Assembly (NCBI RefSeq): GCF_007827595.1 | Contig: NZ_VISR01000007.1 | Span: 124,001-188,000 of the forward strand | Reading direction: 5' to 3' | DNA: 64,000 nt | From: Streptomyces sp. BK340 | Lineage (GTDB): Bacteria; Actinomycetota; Actinomycetes; Streptomycetales; Streptomycetaceae | Shown here: positions 46,499-54,846 of the stretch, in pieces | Layout: every line of letters starts with the position of its first letter | Position numbering within the stretch: position 1 is the first letter of the stretch | Translations under genes and position numbers: made by a program | The notes under the pieces: model-generated | The model's database searches: none | What the model saw: only the letters and a program-made list of their open reading frames with translations | Told to the model about the DNA's origin: nothing

Positions 46499-48931
46499 CA
46501 GCTCCGGCAGGTCCTCGCCGTAGAGCAGGGTCAGGTCGTCGGTGCTGGGGTCCTCCAGCTGCGCGACACGGCTCGCGTGCCGTTCCACCATCGCCTCGAA
46601 GGTCTTGCGCGCGGTCCGGCCGTTGCCGAAGGCGGGGCCCTTCGGGATCGCCGTGAAGTACTTCAGCAGGGCCTCCGAAGCACCCGGTGCCAGCCGGTAC
46701 TCGTGCTCGTCGGCCTGCTGCTCCACGATCCTGAGCAGCTCGTCGGGGCCGTAGTCACTGAAGGTGATGGTCCGGGAGAAGCGGGAGGCGACACCGGGGT
46801 TGACGGAAAGGAAGCGCTCCATCTCGGCCGTGTAGCCGGCGACGATCACCACCACCGCGTCCCGGTGGTCCTCCATCAGCTTCACCAGCGTGTCGATGGC
46901 CTCCTTGCCGAAGTCCCGTCCGGCGTCCTCCGGGGACAGGGCGTAGGCCTCGTCGATGAACAGCACACCGCCGCGCGCCCGTTCGAAGGCCTCCTGGGTG
47001 CGGATCGCGGTGGAGCCGATGTGCTCGCCGACCAGGTCGACCCGGGACACCTCGACCAGGTGACCCTTCTCCAGCACCCCGAGGGAGGCGAGGATCTCAC
47101 CGTACAGCCGGGCGACCGTCGTCTTGCCGGTGCCGGGGGAGCCGGTGAAGACCAGGTGCCGCTTGACCGAGGCCGCCTTCAGACCCGCCTGCTGCCGGCG
47201 CCGGCCCACCTCGATCATGTCGGTCAGCGCCCGCACCTCGCGCTTGACGCTCTCCAGGCCCACCAGCGCGTCCAGTTCACCGAGCACGGCCTTCGAGGTC
47301 CGGGCCGACTTCTCCGGATCGGCCACGGCGACGAGCGGCTCCTGCTCCGTGGCGCGCTGCCCGGGGATCGCGCCGAGCAGCCCGGGCGAGGGAGAGGAGG
47401 TCTGTACGGCCGGCTCGCGGGCCGCCGGCGGCCTGAGGCTGCCGCTCTCGTCGCTGGTGCAGTCCTCCACTACCGGGCCCGTCCCGGCCCCCGCGTCCGG
47501 CCCCGCGTCGGCGAACTCGTAACCACCGCGCGAACAGCGCTCCGTACGGCACTTCCGCAGCGTCGTGCGACAGCCGTCGATCACATGGAAGCCGTAGCCG
47601 CCGCTGCCGCTGACCCGGCAGTTCAGGAAGCTGCCCCGGCCACCGGCGGACACGTAGAAACCCGCCTCGGCGGGCGAGTCGACCGTGCACCGCTCGATGG
47701 TCGGGTCGGCGCCCTTCGTGACGATCACACCGGTCTGTGTGCCGTCCAGGGTGCAGTTGTTGAGCGTTCCGCCGCTGCCGTGGTCGCGGAACCAGGCGCC
47801 GGTGGCCGCTTCCCGGATCCGGCAGTCGTCGAGCTGCGCGGTCGCGCCGTCGCTCACCGACACGGCCGTGTTGCGGACCTGGGACAGGTCGCTGTCCACG
47901 ACGTCCGCACGCGAGCCGCGGTCCAGTACGAACAGCGCGTCCGGCACGTCGTGCACCCGGCAGGACTCGAGCACCGCGGTGGCGCCGTCGCTCACCCACA
48001 CCGCCGGATAGTCGCCGGTGCTGTCGAAGATCTCGCACTGGTTGGCGTCCACCCGGGTGCCCGGGTCCCACACGGACAGTCCGTTGCGCCCGAACTGACG
48101 CACCGTTGTCCGGGTCAGCGTGAGCACCGAACGGGAGCGCAGATCGACCGCGTTCTCCGGGATGTCGTGGATCCGGCAGTCCGCGAGCGTGAGCACCGCG
48201 TCCGTGTCGAGCGTGACACCGTCGCCCGTGGTGCGGTGCACGTCGCAGTCGGTCAGGTGCGCCGTGGCCCGCTGGGTGACCTGCACCCCGGAGCCCCGGA
48301 CCTCGTACACCTCGCAGCCGACGGCCTCCAGGGCGGAGTTCTCCCCGGTCGCGCTCAGGCCGGTGCCGGAGGCGTGGTGCACCCGGCACCGCTCCAGGCG
48401 GGGACGGGCGCCACCGCGGACCGCCACGCCCGCCTGCCCGGCCGCGACGACCTCGCACTCCTCGAACACCCCGCCGCCGCCGTCGAGAACGGCGATGCCG
48501 ATACCGGCCGGGTTGTCGACGGTGCAGCGCCGCACGGTCGGACGTGCCCCGCCCCGCACCTCGATGCCCGCGGCGGACCGCGTGACGATCCGCACGTCCA
48601 TCAGCTCGGGCGTGCCCTCCTCCACCAACAGGGCGGGCGCTGCCGAGTCCTGGCCCTCCACGTGCAGGTCCTGCACCACCGCGGAGGCCCGCACGGTCAG
48701 CGGCACCCCGTCCACGGGCGCGATCCGCACCGAACCCGGCGAACCCTCCGGCCCGCGCAGGGTCACCGACCGCTGGACGACGAGGTTCTCCCGGTAGGTG
48801 CCGGGCGCGATGGTGAGGACGTCGCCGTCGGCGGCGGCCTCCAGGGCGGCGGCGAGCGAAGCGTACTCACCCGTGCGGCGCCGCCACCGCGATGTACCGG
48901 TGTGCGTCACCTGGACCGTGCCCTGTGCCAT
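46493..48931 (-). CDS. right-handed beta-helix domain fused to a CbxX/EccA-type AAA+ ATPase
   Basis: The 812-residue protein has residues 20-500 built of about 20 short repeats (Cys/Val-x-Val-x-x-Gly-x-Gly-x-x-Val), the right-handed beta-helix pattern of pectate-lyase-like repeats. A Pro/Ser linker (500-555) leads to a single AAA+ domain of the CbxX/CfqX/SpoVK/EccA type: Walker A Gly-Ser-Pro-Gly-Thr-Gly-Lys-Thr-Thr at 597-605, Walker B Leu-Phe-Ile-Asp-Glu-Ala-Tyr at 657-663, Ala-Ser-Arg-Phe sensor/finger and Asn-Gly-Arg-Thr-Ala-Arg near the end. No signal peptide, so the helix is cytoplasmic. The helix may recognise a partner that the ATPase remodels. ATG 48931. It is convergent with the membrane hydrolase. 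Confidence 0.9.
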   Translation of the reverse strand: MAQGTVQVTHTGTSRWRRRTGEYASLAAALEAAADGDVLTIAPGTYRENLVVQRSVTLRGPEGSPGSVRIAPVDGVPLTVRASAVVQDLHVEGQDSAAPALLVEEGTPELMDVRIVTRSAAGIEVRGGARPTVRRCTVDNPAGIGIAVLDGGGGVFEECEVVAAGQAGVAVRGGARPRLERCRVHHASGTGLSATGENSALEAVGCEVYEVRGSGVQVTQRATAHLTDCDVHRTTGDGVTLDTDAVLTLADCRIHDIPENAVDLRSRSVLTLTRTTVRQFGRNGLSVWDPGTRVDANQCEIFDSTGDYPAVWVSDGATAVLESCRVHDVPDALFVLDRGSRADVVDSDLSQVRNTAVSVSDGATAQLDDCRIREAATGAWFRDHGSGGTLNNCTLDGTQTGVIVTKGADPTIERCTVDSPAEAGFYVSAGGRGSFLNCRVSGSGGYGFHVIDGCRTTLRKCRTERCSRGGYEFADAGPDAGAGTGPVVEDCTSDESGSLRPPAAREPAVQTSSPSPGLLGAIPGQRATEQEPLVAVADPEKSARTSKAVLGELDALVGLESVKREVRALTDMIEVGRRRQQAGLKAASVKRHLVFTGSPGTGKTTVARLYGEILASLGVLEKGHLVEVSRVDLVGEHIGSTAIRTQEAFERARGGVLFIDEAYALSPEDAGRDFGKEAIDTLVKLMEDHRDAVVVIVAGYTAEMERFLSVNPGVASRFSRTITFSDYGPDELLRIVEQQADEHEYRLAPGASEALLKYFTAIPKGPAFGNGRTARKTFEAMVERHASRVAQLEDPSTDDLTLLYGEDLPELP

Positions 48932-49042
48932 GGCGTTGCTGTGCCCCCACCTCGTAGTACGCGGGTTTGATGCCGAAGGCGAGTCGGCCGGTCCACCGTA
49001 GCGTGCGCGCGGGTGGTGGGTTGACCAGAGCCGGAAAGGCCG

Positions 49043-49648
49043 TCAGCTGCCGGTGCCCGCCTTGCCCCAGTCCGGGCCCGCCCGGTCCCAGGCCTGGTCC
49101 CAACGCGCATACCGGCGGCGGACCATGCGCCAGACGATCAGCCGACGGCCGCTCTCGACCAGGCCCACGGTCAGCAGAGCCGCGCCGAATCCGGCGAGCA
49201 CCGCGTGCGTCGTCGCCGTGGGGGAGTCCAGCGGGCGGGTCGTTATTCGGCCGTGCGGATCCGTCCAGAGCCTGAAGTGGTCACCCGCGTGCGGGGACTT
49301 GAGGTTCGCCAGCGCCGGTCCGTGCTGCCGGGTGCCGTCCGGTGCCGTCCAGTCGGCGAGGACACGGCTGCGGGCGTCGTGCGCGGTTCCGGTGTCGGGG
49401 TCGGTCTCCATCGGGGCGCTGCCCAGCCCGCGCACCACGGTGGCCGTGACGAGGTGACGGTCGTGCTGCTGCTCCCGCACGGAGTGCTGCAGGGAGTCCT
49501 GCGCCGCCACGCCGACCAGGGCGCCGATCAGGGGCGCGGCCACCGCGACCAGCACCAGGGCCACGACGGCCACCCAGGCCTCGGCCAGGTCGGTCGCGCG
49601 GCGCAGCGGATTGTGCCTCCAGCGCCACAGGCCGCGGATTGCTCGCAC
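49043..49648 (-). CDS. Rv1733c-like membrane protein
   Basis: The 201-residue protein begins Val-Arg-Ala-Ile-Arg-Gly-Leu-Trp-Arg-Trp-Arg-His-Asn-Pro-Leu-Arg-Arg-Ala-Thr-Asp, the conserved start of the Rv1733c family, followed by helix 1 (about 24-48), an external domain with Leu-Val-Thr-Ala-Thr-Val and Gly-Asp-His-Phe-Arg-Leu-Trp-Thr-Asp, and helix 2 (about 146-168) before a basic tail. Function unknown; the mycobacterial homologue is a dormancy-associated antigen. GTG 49648 is chosen over a start 30 bases upstream because the family begins there. Confidence 0.85.
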   Translation of the reverse strand: MRAIRGLWRWRHNPLRRATDLAEAWVAVVALVLVAVAAPLIGALVGVAAQDSLQHSVREQQHDRHLVTATVVRGLGSAPMETDPDTGTAHDARSRVLADWTAPDGTRQHGPALANLKSPHAGDHFRLWTDPHGRITTRPLDSPTATTHAVLAGFGAALLTVGLVESGRRLIVWRMVRRRYARWDQAWDRAGPDWGKAGTGS

Positions 49649-49816
49649 GTCCCCCCACCCCCTTCCGCTCCGTGACACCCCCCACGGAGCCGCTCACCCC
49701 CGGCCCGGACCCGGAGCGAGCGACATCACTCCCGGCCCGGGGCCGCTCATGCAATTCTCACGTCGTCTCAACGACCGGGCCCCGCCCCTGGGTTCCCCGG
49801 CCGCCGGCCCGATTCG

Positions 49817-50641
49817 CTAGCCGAGTACCCGCACCGGGTCCCCGACCCGGATCGTGCCGGGCGTGAGCGCCACCAGGTTCTGGCCGAAGAGCAGCCGTGT
49901 GCCGACCCTGCGGTGCCGTGCGAGCGTGCGCAGGGGCTCACGGCCGCGTACGGCGGTGTCCTGGTCGGTCGTGGTCACGACGCAGCGCCCGGAGGCCTTG
50001 GCGACCCGGAAGACCACCTCGCCGATGGCGATCTCCGCCCAGTCGTCCTCGGCCCAGGCCTCGGTGCCCGCGACGACCACGTTGGGCCGGAACCGGTTCA
50101 TGGGCAGCGGCCCCTCGGCGGCGTCATCGCCCTGGGCTATGAGGGAGTTCAGGGCGTCGAGGGAGGCGACGGTGGTGACCAGGAGGGGGTAGCCGTCGGC
50201 GAAGCTCACCGTCTCGCCCGGCAGCGCGCACTCGGGGTCGACCGGACGCCGGGTGGCCGGATCGTCCATGTGGACCAGACGGACATCGGCGCCGAGATAC
50301 GCGGAGCACCAGTCGTGAGCCGTGTCGGAGGCGAGGACCGCCTCCACCTTCGTGCCGAAGACGTGCGTCGGCACCGTCGCTCCCGGCTCCGGGACGGGGA
50401 CCGTGAGCGGCTCCTGGCCGGGCGCGGACAGACGAACGCCGCCGCCGGGCATCGGCTCGGCGGCGGCCAGTGCGAGGCGCGGCTCCTCGCGCTGTGTGAC
50501 GACCTTTCCCCCGTCGTCGATCAGAGTCCAGCGCCGGTCTCCGGCCAGCCCCCAGGGCTCCACCAAGGCTGCCCGGGGTGCGACACCCCGGAACGCCTTG
50601 ACCGGATGGACGTGGATCGACTGCAGTTCGGCGTTCCCCAT
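49817..50641 (-). CDS. MOSC-domain protein (molybdenum-cofactor sulfurase-like)
   Basis: The 274-residue protein has an N-terminal beta-barrel MOSC_N domain (Ile-His-Val-His-Pro-Val-Lys-Ala-Phe-Arg-Gly, Gly-Leu-Ala-Gly-Asp-Arg-Arg-Trp) and a MOSC domain with Arg-Phe-Arg-Pro-Asn-Val-Val-Val-Ala-Gly and the catalytic cysteine in Ser-Gly-Arg-Cys-Val-Val-Thr-Thr-Thr-Asp-Gln, as in YcbX/mARC-type proteins that handle molybdenum cofactor and reduce N-hydroxylated compounds. ATG 50641; the much longer open frame upstream is antisense or low complexity. Confidence 0.93.
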   Translation of the reverse strand: MGNAELQSIHVHPVKAFRGVAPRAALVEPWGLAGDRRWTLIDDGGKVVTQREEPRLALAAAEPMPGGGVRLSAPGQEPLTVPVPEPGATVPTHVFGTKVEAVLASDTAHDWCSAYLGADVRLVHMDDPATRRPVDPECALPGETVSFADGYPLLVTTVASLDALNSLIAQGDDAAEGPLPMNRFRPNVVVAGTEAWAEDDWAEIAIGEVVFRVAKASGRCVVTTTDQDTAVRGREPLRTLARHRRVGTRLLFGQNLVALTPGTIRVGDPVRVLG

Positions 50642-50684
50642 GACGCCATCGTGCCAGGTGGCACCGACAGCCGGGGCGCGCCGG

Positions 50685-51128
50685 TCAGTAGCCGCGGTAC
50701 TGCTGGTTGTTGTACGGGTCCTGGTACGGAGCCGGTGCGGGCCGCGGCGCGGCGGGGCGCATGGCCTCGTAGCCCGTGCCGGCCGCCATCGGGCGCGGCG
50801 GCTGCGGGGCCTGCGGGGCCTGCGGGCCGGGATAGCCGCGGGGAGCGCTCGCCTGCTGCGGGATGTACGCCGTGGGCGCCTGCTGCAGCGGGGCGGGCTG
50901 GACCTGCGGATAGCCGTAGGAGGGGAACTGCGGGGAGGGAGCCGCCGGGAGGGCGGGCAGCGCCGACGGGAGCGCGGGAAGGTGGCTGCCCGTGTCGTAC
51001 GCGGCGGGGACCCGGATCGGGGCGATCTGCGGGGTGCCCCGCTCGGCCACGAGCGAGTCGTAGATCGGGGTGTCCGGGAAGGAGGCGGAGTAGTAGCCGC
51101 CGCCATAGGTGGAGCGGGGGGAGGTCAT
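50685..51128 (-). CDS. DUF6643 family Pro/Ala/Gln-rich protein
   Basis: A 147-residue low-complexity protein: Met-Thr-Ser-Pro-Arg-Ser-Thr-Tyr-Gly-Gly-Gly-Tyr-Tyr-Ser-Ala-Ser-Phe-Pro-Asp-Thr-Pro-Ile-Tyr-Asp-Ser-Leu start, then Pro/Ala-rich sequence and Asn-Asn-Gln-Gln-Tyr-Arg-Gly-Tyr at the end. The start is the conserved part of the Streptomyces family DUF6643; function unknown and probably disordered. It is divergent from the twin-TerD gene, a pairing that may be regulatory only. Confidence 0.8.
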   Translation of the reverse strand: MTSPRSTYGGGYYSASFPDTPIYDSLVAERGTPQIAPIRVPAAYDTGSHLPALPSALPALPAAPSPQFPSYGYPQVQPAPLQQAPTAYIPQQASAPRGYPGPQAPQAPQPPRPMAAGTGYEAMRPAAPRPAPAPYQDPYNNQQYRGY

Positions 51129-51418
51129 GGCACATAAGTTAAGCCCACGATGTGCTGGTTGGGGAGACCGATAAGAGGGTTGTTTTCCGTGTCCGCAGTG
51201 ACGCGGGATCCCCAATCCGAGCGAACTTGGCAAAAATGGACGCCGTTCAACGTTGGGATCGTGTAAATGCCGAGCTTCTGTCGGGTTACCGGCGGTTGAC
51301 CGGCGATCTTCCGGCGCAGCTCATGGGAGTTCCCCGCCCCTGGGAATAGGTTGGGCGGGTAGAGATGATCTCGGGAGCCCGGGCACGTCCGGGACACCGA
51401 CACGCGATGGGGGCGGAC

Positions 51419-52717
51419 ATGACAATGCCGAAAGGATCGAATGCGCCGGTGCCCACCACGGCCCTGCGCGTCGAATTGGGCTGGCGCTCCGGACCCGGCG
51501 TACCCGACGCGGACGCCTCGGCACTGTTGCTCGCGGCCGGAAAGGTCCGCTCCGACGGTGACTTCGTCTTCTACAACCAGCCCGCGCACCCCTCCGGCGC
51601 GGTCCGTCACGAGGGCAAGCGGGCCGCAGGCGGGCTCGTCACCGACACCCTCCTCGTGGACCTCGCGCGCGTGGAGAGCGGGATCGAGCGGGTCGTCCTC
51701 GCGGCCTCCGCGGACGGCGGGACGTTCGGGCAGGTCCCGGACCTCTACATCGAAGTGACCGACGCGGCCGGTGGCGCGGTCGCCCGCTTCGACAGCCCCG
51801 GCGCGACGGTGGAGACCGCCTTCGTGCTCGGCGAGTTCTACCGCCGTCAGGGCGGCTGGAAGTTCCGCGCCGTCGGCCAGGGGTACAGCAGCGGACTCGA
51901 GGGCCTGGCCACGGACTTCGGTATCACCGTCGACGAGCCGCAGCACACCGCGCCGCCTCGCACGGCCGCCGAACCGCCTCCCGCACCCCCCGCCGCGCCG
52001 CCGGTCCCGCCCAGGGCGACCCTGCCACCGCCGGCCACCGCTCCCGTGCCCCTGCCACCACCCCCGGCGACCCCTCCTGCCGCGCCGGTCCGCCTCTCCA
52101 AGGTCACCCTCACCAAAGCGGCCCCCTCCGTCTCCCTGGCCAAGCAGGGTGGCACCTCCGGCGCCATGCGGGTCAACCTCAACTGGCAGGTGCGCAAGCA
52201 TTTCCCGGGCCGGGGCGGCCGGTGGGGCGGCAGCCAGGGCAACCTCGACCTCGACCTGTGCGCCCTGTACGAACTCGCCGACGGCCGCAAGGGCGTCGTA
52301 CAGGCACTCGGCAACGCCTTCGGCTCCCTGAGCCGGCCGCCGTACATCCACCTCGACGGCGACGACCGTACGGGCGCCGTGGCGAGCGGCGAGAACCTCA
52401 CCGTCAACCTCGACCGCAAACAGGACTTCCGGCGCATCCTGGTCTTCGTCACGATCTATGAAGGCGCGGCCTCCTTCGCCGACCTGCACGCCACGGTCAC
52501 CCTCCAGCCCCAGCACGGCGCCGCGATCGACTTCTCGCTGGACGAGTGCACGGTTCCCTCCACGGTGTGCGCACTCGCGCTGATCACCAACACCGGCGGC
52601 GACCTCGTCGTCCAGCGCGAGGCGCGCTACCTGGTACCGGAGCGCGGAGTGAGCCCGCAGCGGACCATAGACCACGCCTACGGGTGGGGAATGAACTGGA
52701 CACCGGGGCGCAAGTAG
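51419..52717 (+). CDS. twin TerD-domain protein (tellurite-resistance/Ca-binding family)
   Basis: The 432-residue protein holds two TerD domains: residues 1-175 (Gly-Trp-Arg-Ser-Gly, Asp-Ala-Asp-Ala-Ser-Ala-Leu-Leu, Asp-Phe-Val-Phe-Tyr-Asn-Gln-Pro) and 235-432 (Val-Asn-Leu-Asn-Trp, Asn-Leu-Asp-Leu-Asp-Leu-Cys-Ala-Leu-Tyr, His-Leu-Asp-Gly-Asp-Asp-Arg-Thr-Gly), joined by a 60-residue Pro/Ala linker. The acidic loops are the Ca2+ sites of the family. TerD proteins act in stress and membrane-associated signalling. ATG 51419 (Met-Thr-Met-Pro-Lys-Gly-Ser-Asn) matches the family start. It ends 8 bases before the convergent glycosyltransferase stop. Confidence 0.9.
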   Translation: MTMPKGSNAPVPTTALRVELGWRSGPGVPDADASALLLAAGKVRSDGDFVFYNQPAHPSGAVRHEGKRAAGGLVTDTLLVDLARVESGIERVVLAASADGGTFGQVPDLYIEVTDAAGGAVARFDSPGATVETAFVLGEFYRRQGGWKFRAVGQGYSSGLEGLATDFGITVDEPQHTAPPRTAAEPPPAPPAAPPVPPRATLPPPATAPVPLPPPPATPPAAPVRLSKVTLTKAAPSVSLAKQGGTSGAMRVNLNWQVRKHFPGRGGRWGGSQGNLDLDLCALYELADGRKGVVQALGNAFGSLSRPPYIHLDGDDRTGAVASGENLTVNLDRKQDFRRILVFVTIYEGAASFADLHATVTLQPQHGAAIDFSLDECTVPSTVCALALITNTGGDLVVQREARYLVPERGVSPQRTIDHAYGWGMNWTPGRK

Positions 52718-52724
52718 CCACGTT

Positions 52725-53900
52725 TCAGTTCTCGTCGGGCACGGCGTCCGGGCGCGCGTACGTGCGGCCCTTCCAGGCCGCCCCGCGCCCCCGGTAGTGC
52801 TGTACGGCGGAGTCGGCCGTCATGAGGAGGTAGAGGAACGCGGTGAAAGGCAGCAGCGGCGCCGGCCACAGCGGCTGCCGGTAGTAACGGAGCATCGGCA
52901 CGTACGTCCCCGTCATCACCGCCCAGGCGGCCGCGCCCACGACCGCCGTCGCCGCACTGCCCGTGACCGCACCGGCCACCACGGCCGCGGGCGGCACCAG
53001 GTACACCAGGGCGAGCCCGGCGACCGTGCCGAGCAGCAGAAGCGGGTTGTGCCGGAGCTGGGCGTACGCGCTGCGCGAGACCATCCGCCACAGGTCGTGC
53101 AGCCGCGGATAGGGACGCACGCTGTCCACCAGGTCGGCCAGCCCGAGCCAGATGCGACCGCCGGCAGCCTTCACCGCGCGCGCGAGGGCGACGTCGTCGA
53201 TGACGGCGTGCCGGATGGAGTCCGGGATCCGCGCCTTGTCGGCCATGTCCGCGCGCAGCAGGACACAGCCGCCCGCGGCAGCCGCCGTCCGCGCCCCGCG
53301 CAGGCCGATCCTCCGGAAGGGATACAGCTGCGCGAAGAAGTAGACGAACGCCGGGACCACGAGCCGTTCCCACAGGCTCTCGACCCGCAGTCGCGCCATC
53401 TGCGACACCACGTCGAACCCCCCGGTGCGGGCCGCAGCCACCAGTTCCCGCAGGCTGTCCGGCGCGTGCGCGATGTCCGCGTCCGTCAGAAGCAGATATT
53501 CGGGATCACGCGCGCGTGCGAGGCCGATGCCGTGCCGCACGGCCCACAGCTTGCCCGTCCAGCCCGCGGGCGGCTCACCGGGGGAGTCCACCGTGAGCGG
53601 CAGCCCGCCGTGCCGCCGCGACAGCTCGCGGGCCAGCTCCCCGGTGCCGTCCGTGCTCCCGTCGTCCACGAGGAAGACCTCCGCCCGCCCCGGATAGTCC
53701 TGCGCGAGCAGCGACGGCAGACTCGCGGGCAGCACGGCGGCCTCGTCACGGGCCGGTACGACCACACAGACCGACGGCCACACGGCAGGTTCCCGGCGCG
53801 GGGGCAGCCGGACGTCCGTGCGCCAGAAGAAGCCCTGGCACAGCAGCAGCCAGCACCAGGCGGCGAGGGATACGACGGCGGTCCACACGATCGCGCTCAC
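52725..53900 (-). CDS. HpnB-like family 2 glycosyltransferase
   Basis: The 391-residue membrane-bound transferase has one N-terminal helix, a GT-A domain (Val-Val-Val-Pro-Ala-Arg-Asp-Glu-Ala, Val-Asp-Asp-Gly-Ser-Thr-Asp-Gly-Thr, the metal-binding Leu-Thr-Asp-Ala-Asp-Ile and the Ile-Asp-Asp-Val-Ala-Leu-Ala acceptor motif) and three C-terminal helices. Gly-Trp-Thr-Gly-Lys-Leu-Trp-Ala-Val and Ser-Val-Arg-Pro-Tyr are typical of the hopanoid-associated HpnB family. No hopanoid gene is in this window. GTG 53900. It is divergent from the racemase gene across 57 bases. Confidence 0.88.
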   Translation of the reverse strand: MSAIVWTAVVSLAAWCWLLLCQGFFWRTDVRLPPRREPAVWPSVCVVVPARDEAAVLPASLPSLLAQDYPGRAEVFLVDDGSTDGTGELARELSRRHGGLPLTVDSPGEPPAGWTGKLWAVRHGIGLARARDPEYLLLTDADIAHAPDSLRELVAAARTGGFDVVSQMARLRVESLWERLVVPAFVYFFAQLYPFRRIGLRGARTAAAAGGCVLLRADMADKARIPDSIRHAVIDDVALARAVKAAGGRIWLGLADLVDSVRPYPRLHDLWRMVSRSAYAQLRHNPLLLLGTVAGLALVYLVPPAAVVAGAVTGSAATAVVGAAAWAVMTGTYVPMLRYYRQPLWPAPLLPFTAFLYLLMTADSAVQHYRGRGAAWKGRTYARPDAVPDEN

Positions 53901-53957
53901 GGGCGCAGTCTGCCCCACCGGACCGGAGCGCAAGGGCGCATCGTCTATCGTGGCCGG

Positions 53958-54752
53958 GTGAAGATCGCGCTCATGGACTCCGGAATCGGCCTGCTGGCGG
54001 CCACCGCCGCGGTACGGCGCCTGCGCCCCGACGCGGATCTGGTCCTCTCCCTCGACCCCGACGGCATGCCCTGGGGGCCGCGCACGACCGAGGACCTCAC
54101 CCGGCGTGCCCTGGCCGTCGCCGAGGCCGCCGCGGCCCGCCGGCCCGACGCCCTGATCATCGGCTGCAACACCGCCACCGTGCACGCCCTGCCCGCCCTG
54201 CGCGCCCGCCTGGAGCCCGGCGTCCCGGTGATCGGCACGGTCCCGGCGATCAAGCCGGCCGCCGCCGGCGGCGGCCCCGTCGCCATCTGGGCCACGCCCG
54301 CCACGACCGGCAGCCCCTACCAGCGCGGTCTCATCGAGGACTTCGCCGACGGCGTCCGGGTCACCGAGGTGCCCTGCTGGGGGCTCGCGGAGGCCGTGGA
54401 GCACGCGGACGAGGTGGCCATCGACGTGGCGATCGCCGCCGCGGCCGCGCTGACCCCGCAGGACGTGACGACGGTCGTCCTGGGATGCACCCACTACGAG
54501 CTGGTGGCGGAACGTATCCGCGCCGCCGTCCAGCGCCCCGGTGCCGCTCCGCTGGTGCTGCACGGATCCGCCGGCGCCGTGGCCGCCCAGGCCCTGCGGC
54601 GCCTGGGCGAACAGGCCGCCCCCGGCGCCCCGGCCGAGGGCACGCTGACGGTGCTGCTGAGCGGCCGCGAGGGCGTGCTGCCCGCGGCCGCGCTGCACTA
54701 CGCCGAAGGGCGTCTGCTGCCCGCCGCCGGACCGCTCGCCGACCGGCGGTGA
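53958..54752 (+). CDS. aspartate/glutamate racemase family protein
   Basis: The 264-residue enzyme has the MurI-like glycine turn Met-Asp-Ser-Gly-Ile-Gly-Leu-Leu and both catalytic cysteines: Gly-Cys-Asn-Thr-Ala-Thr (about 75) and Leu-Gly-Cys-Thr-His-Tyr-Glu (about 178). It should racemise an acidic amino acid; a genuine cell-wall MurI is also possible, but sequence divergence (Ala-Thr-Pro-Ala-Thr-Thr-Gly-Ser in place of the usual context) makes a paralogue as likely. GTG 53958. Confidence 0.86.
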   Translation: MKIALMDSGIGLLAATAAVRRLRPDADLVLSLDPDGMPWGPRTTEDLTRRALAVAEAAAARRPDALIIGCNTATVHALPALRARLEPGVPVIGTVPAIKPAAAGGGPVAIWATPATTGSPYQRGLIEDFADGVRVTEVPCWGLAEAVEHADEVAIDVAIAAAAALTPQDVTTVVLGCTHYELVAERIRAAVQRPGAAPLVLHGSAGAVAAQALRRLGEQAAPGAPAEGTLTVLLSGREGVLPAAALHYAEGRLLPAAGPLADRR

Positions 54753-54846
54753 CCTGGGGCGGCCGCCTCCACGGGGCACGCCGCCCGGAACAGTCACCCT
54801 CCGCACGCCGGTACCCGCGGGGCGAAACCTGAGTAACCTCGTAGAC

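Noticed and set aside
46577..48970. 797-residue open frame antisense to the beta-helix/AAA+ gene
   Set aside because: It mirrors GC-rich codons of a clear gene; the product is His/Arg/Gly-rich and has no domain signal.
51152..51349. 65-residue open frame in the DUF6643-TerD spacer
   Set aside because: No ribosome site, no family resemblance and it overlaps the likely divergent promoters; I could not support it as a gene.
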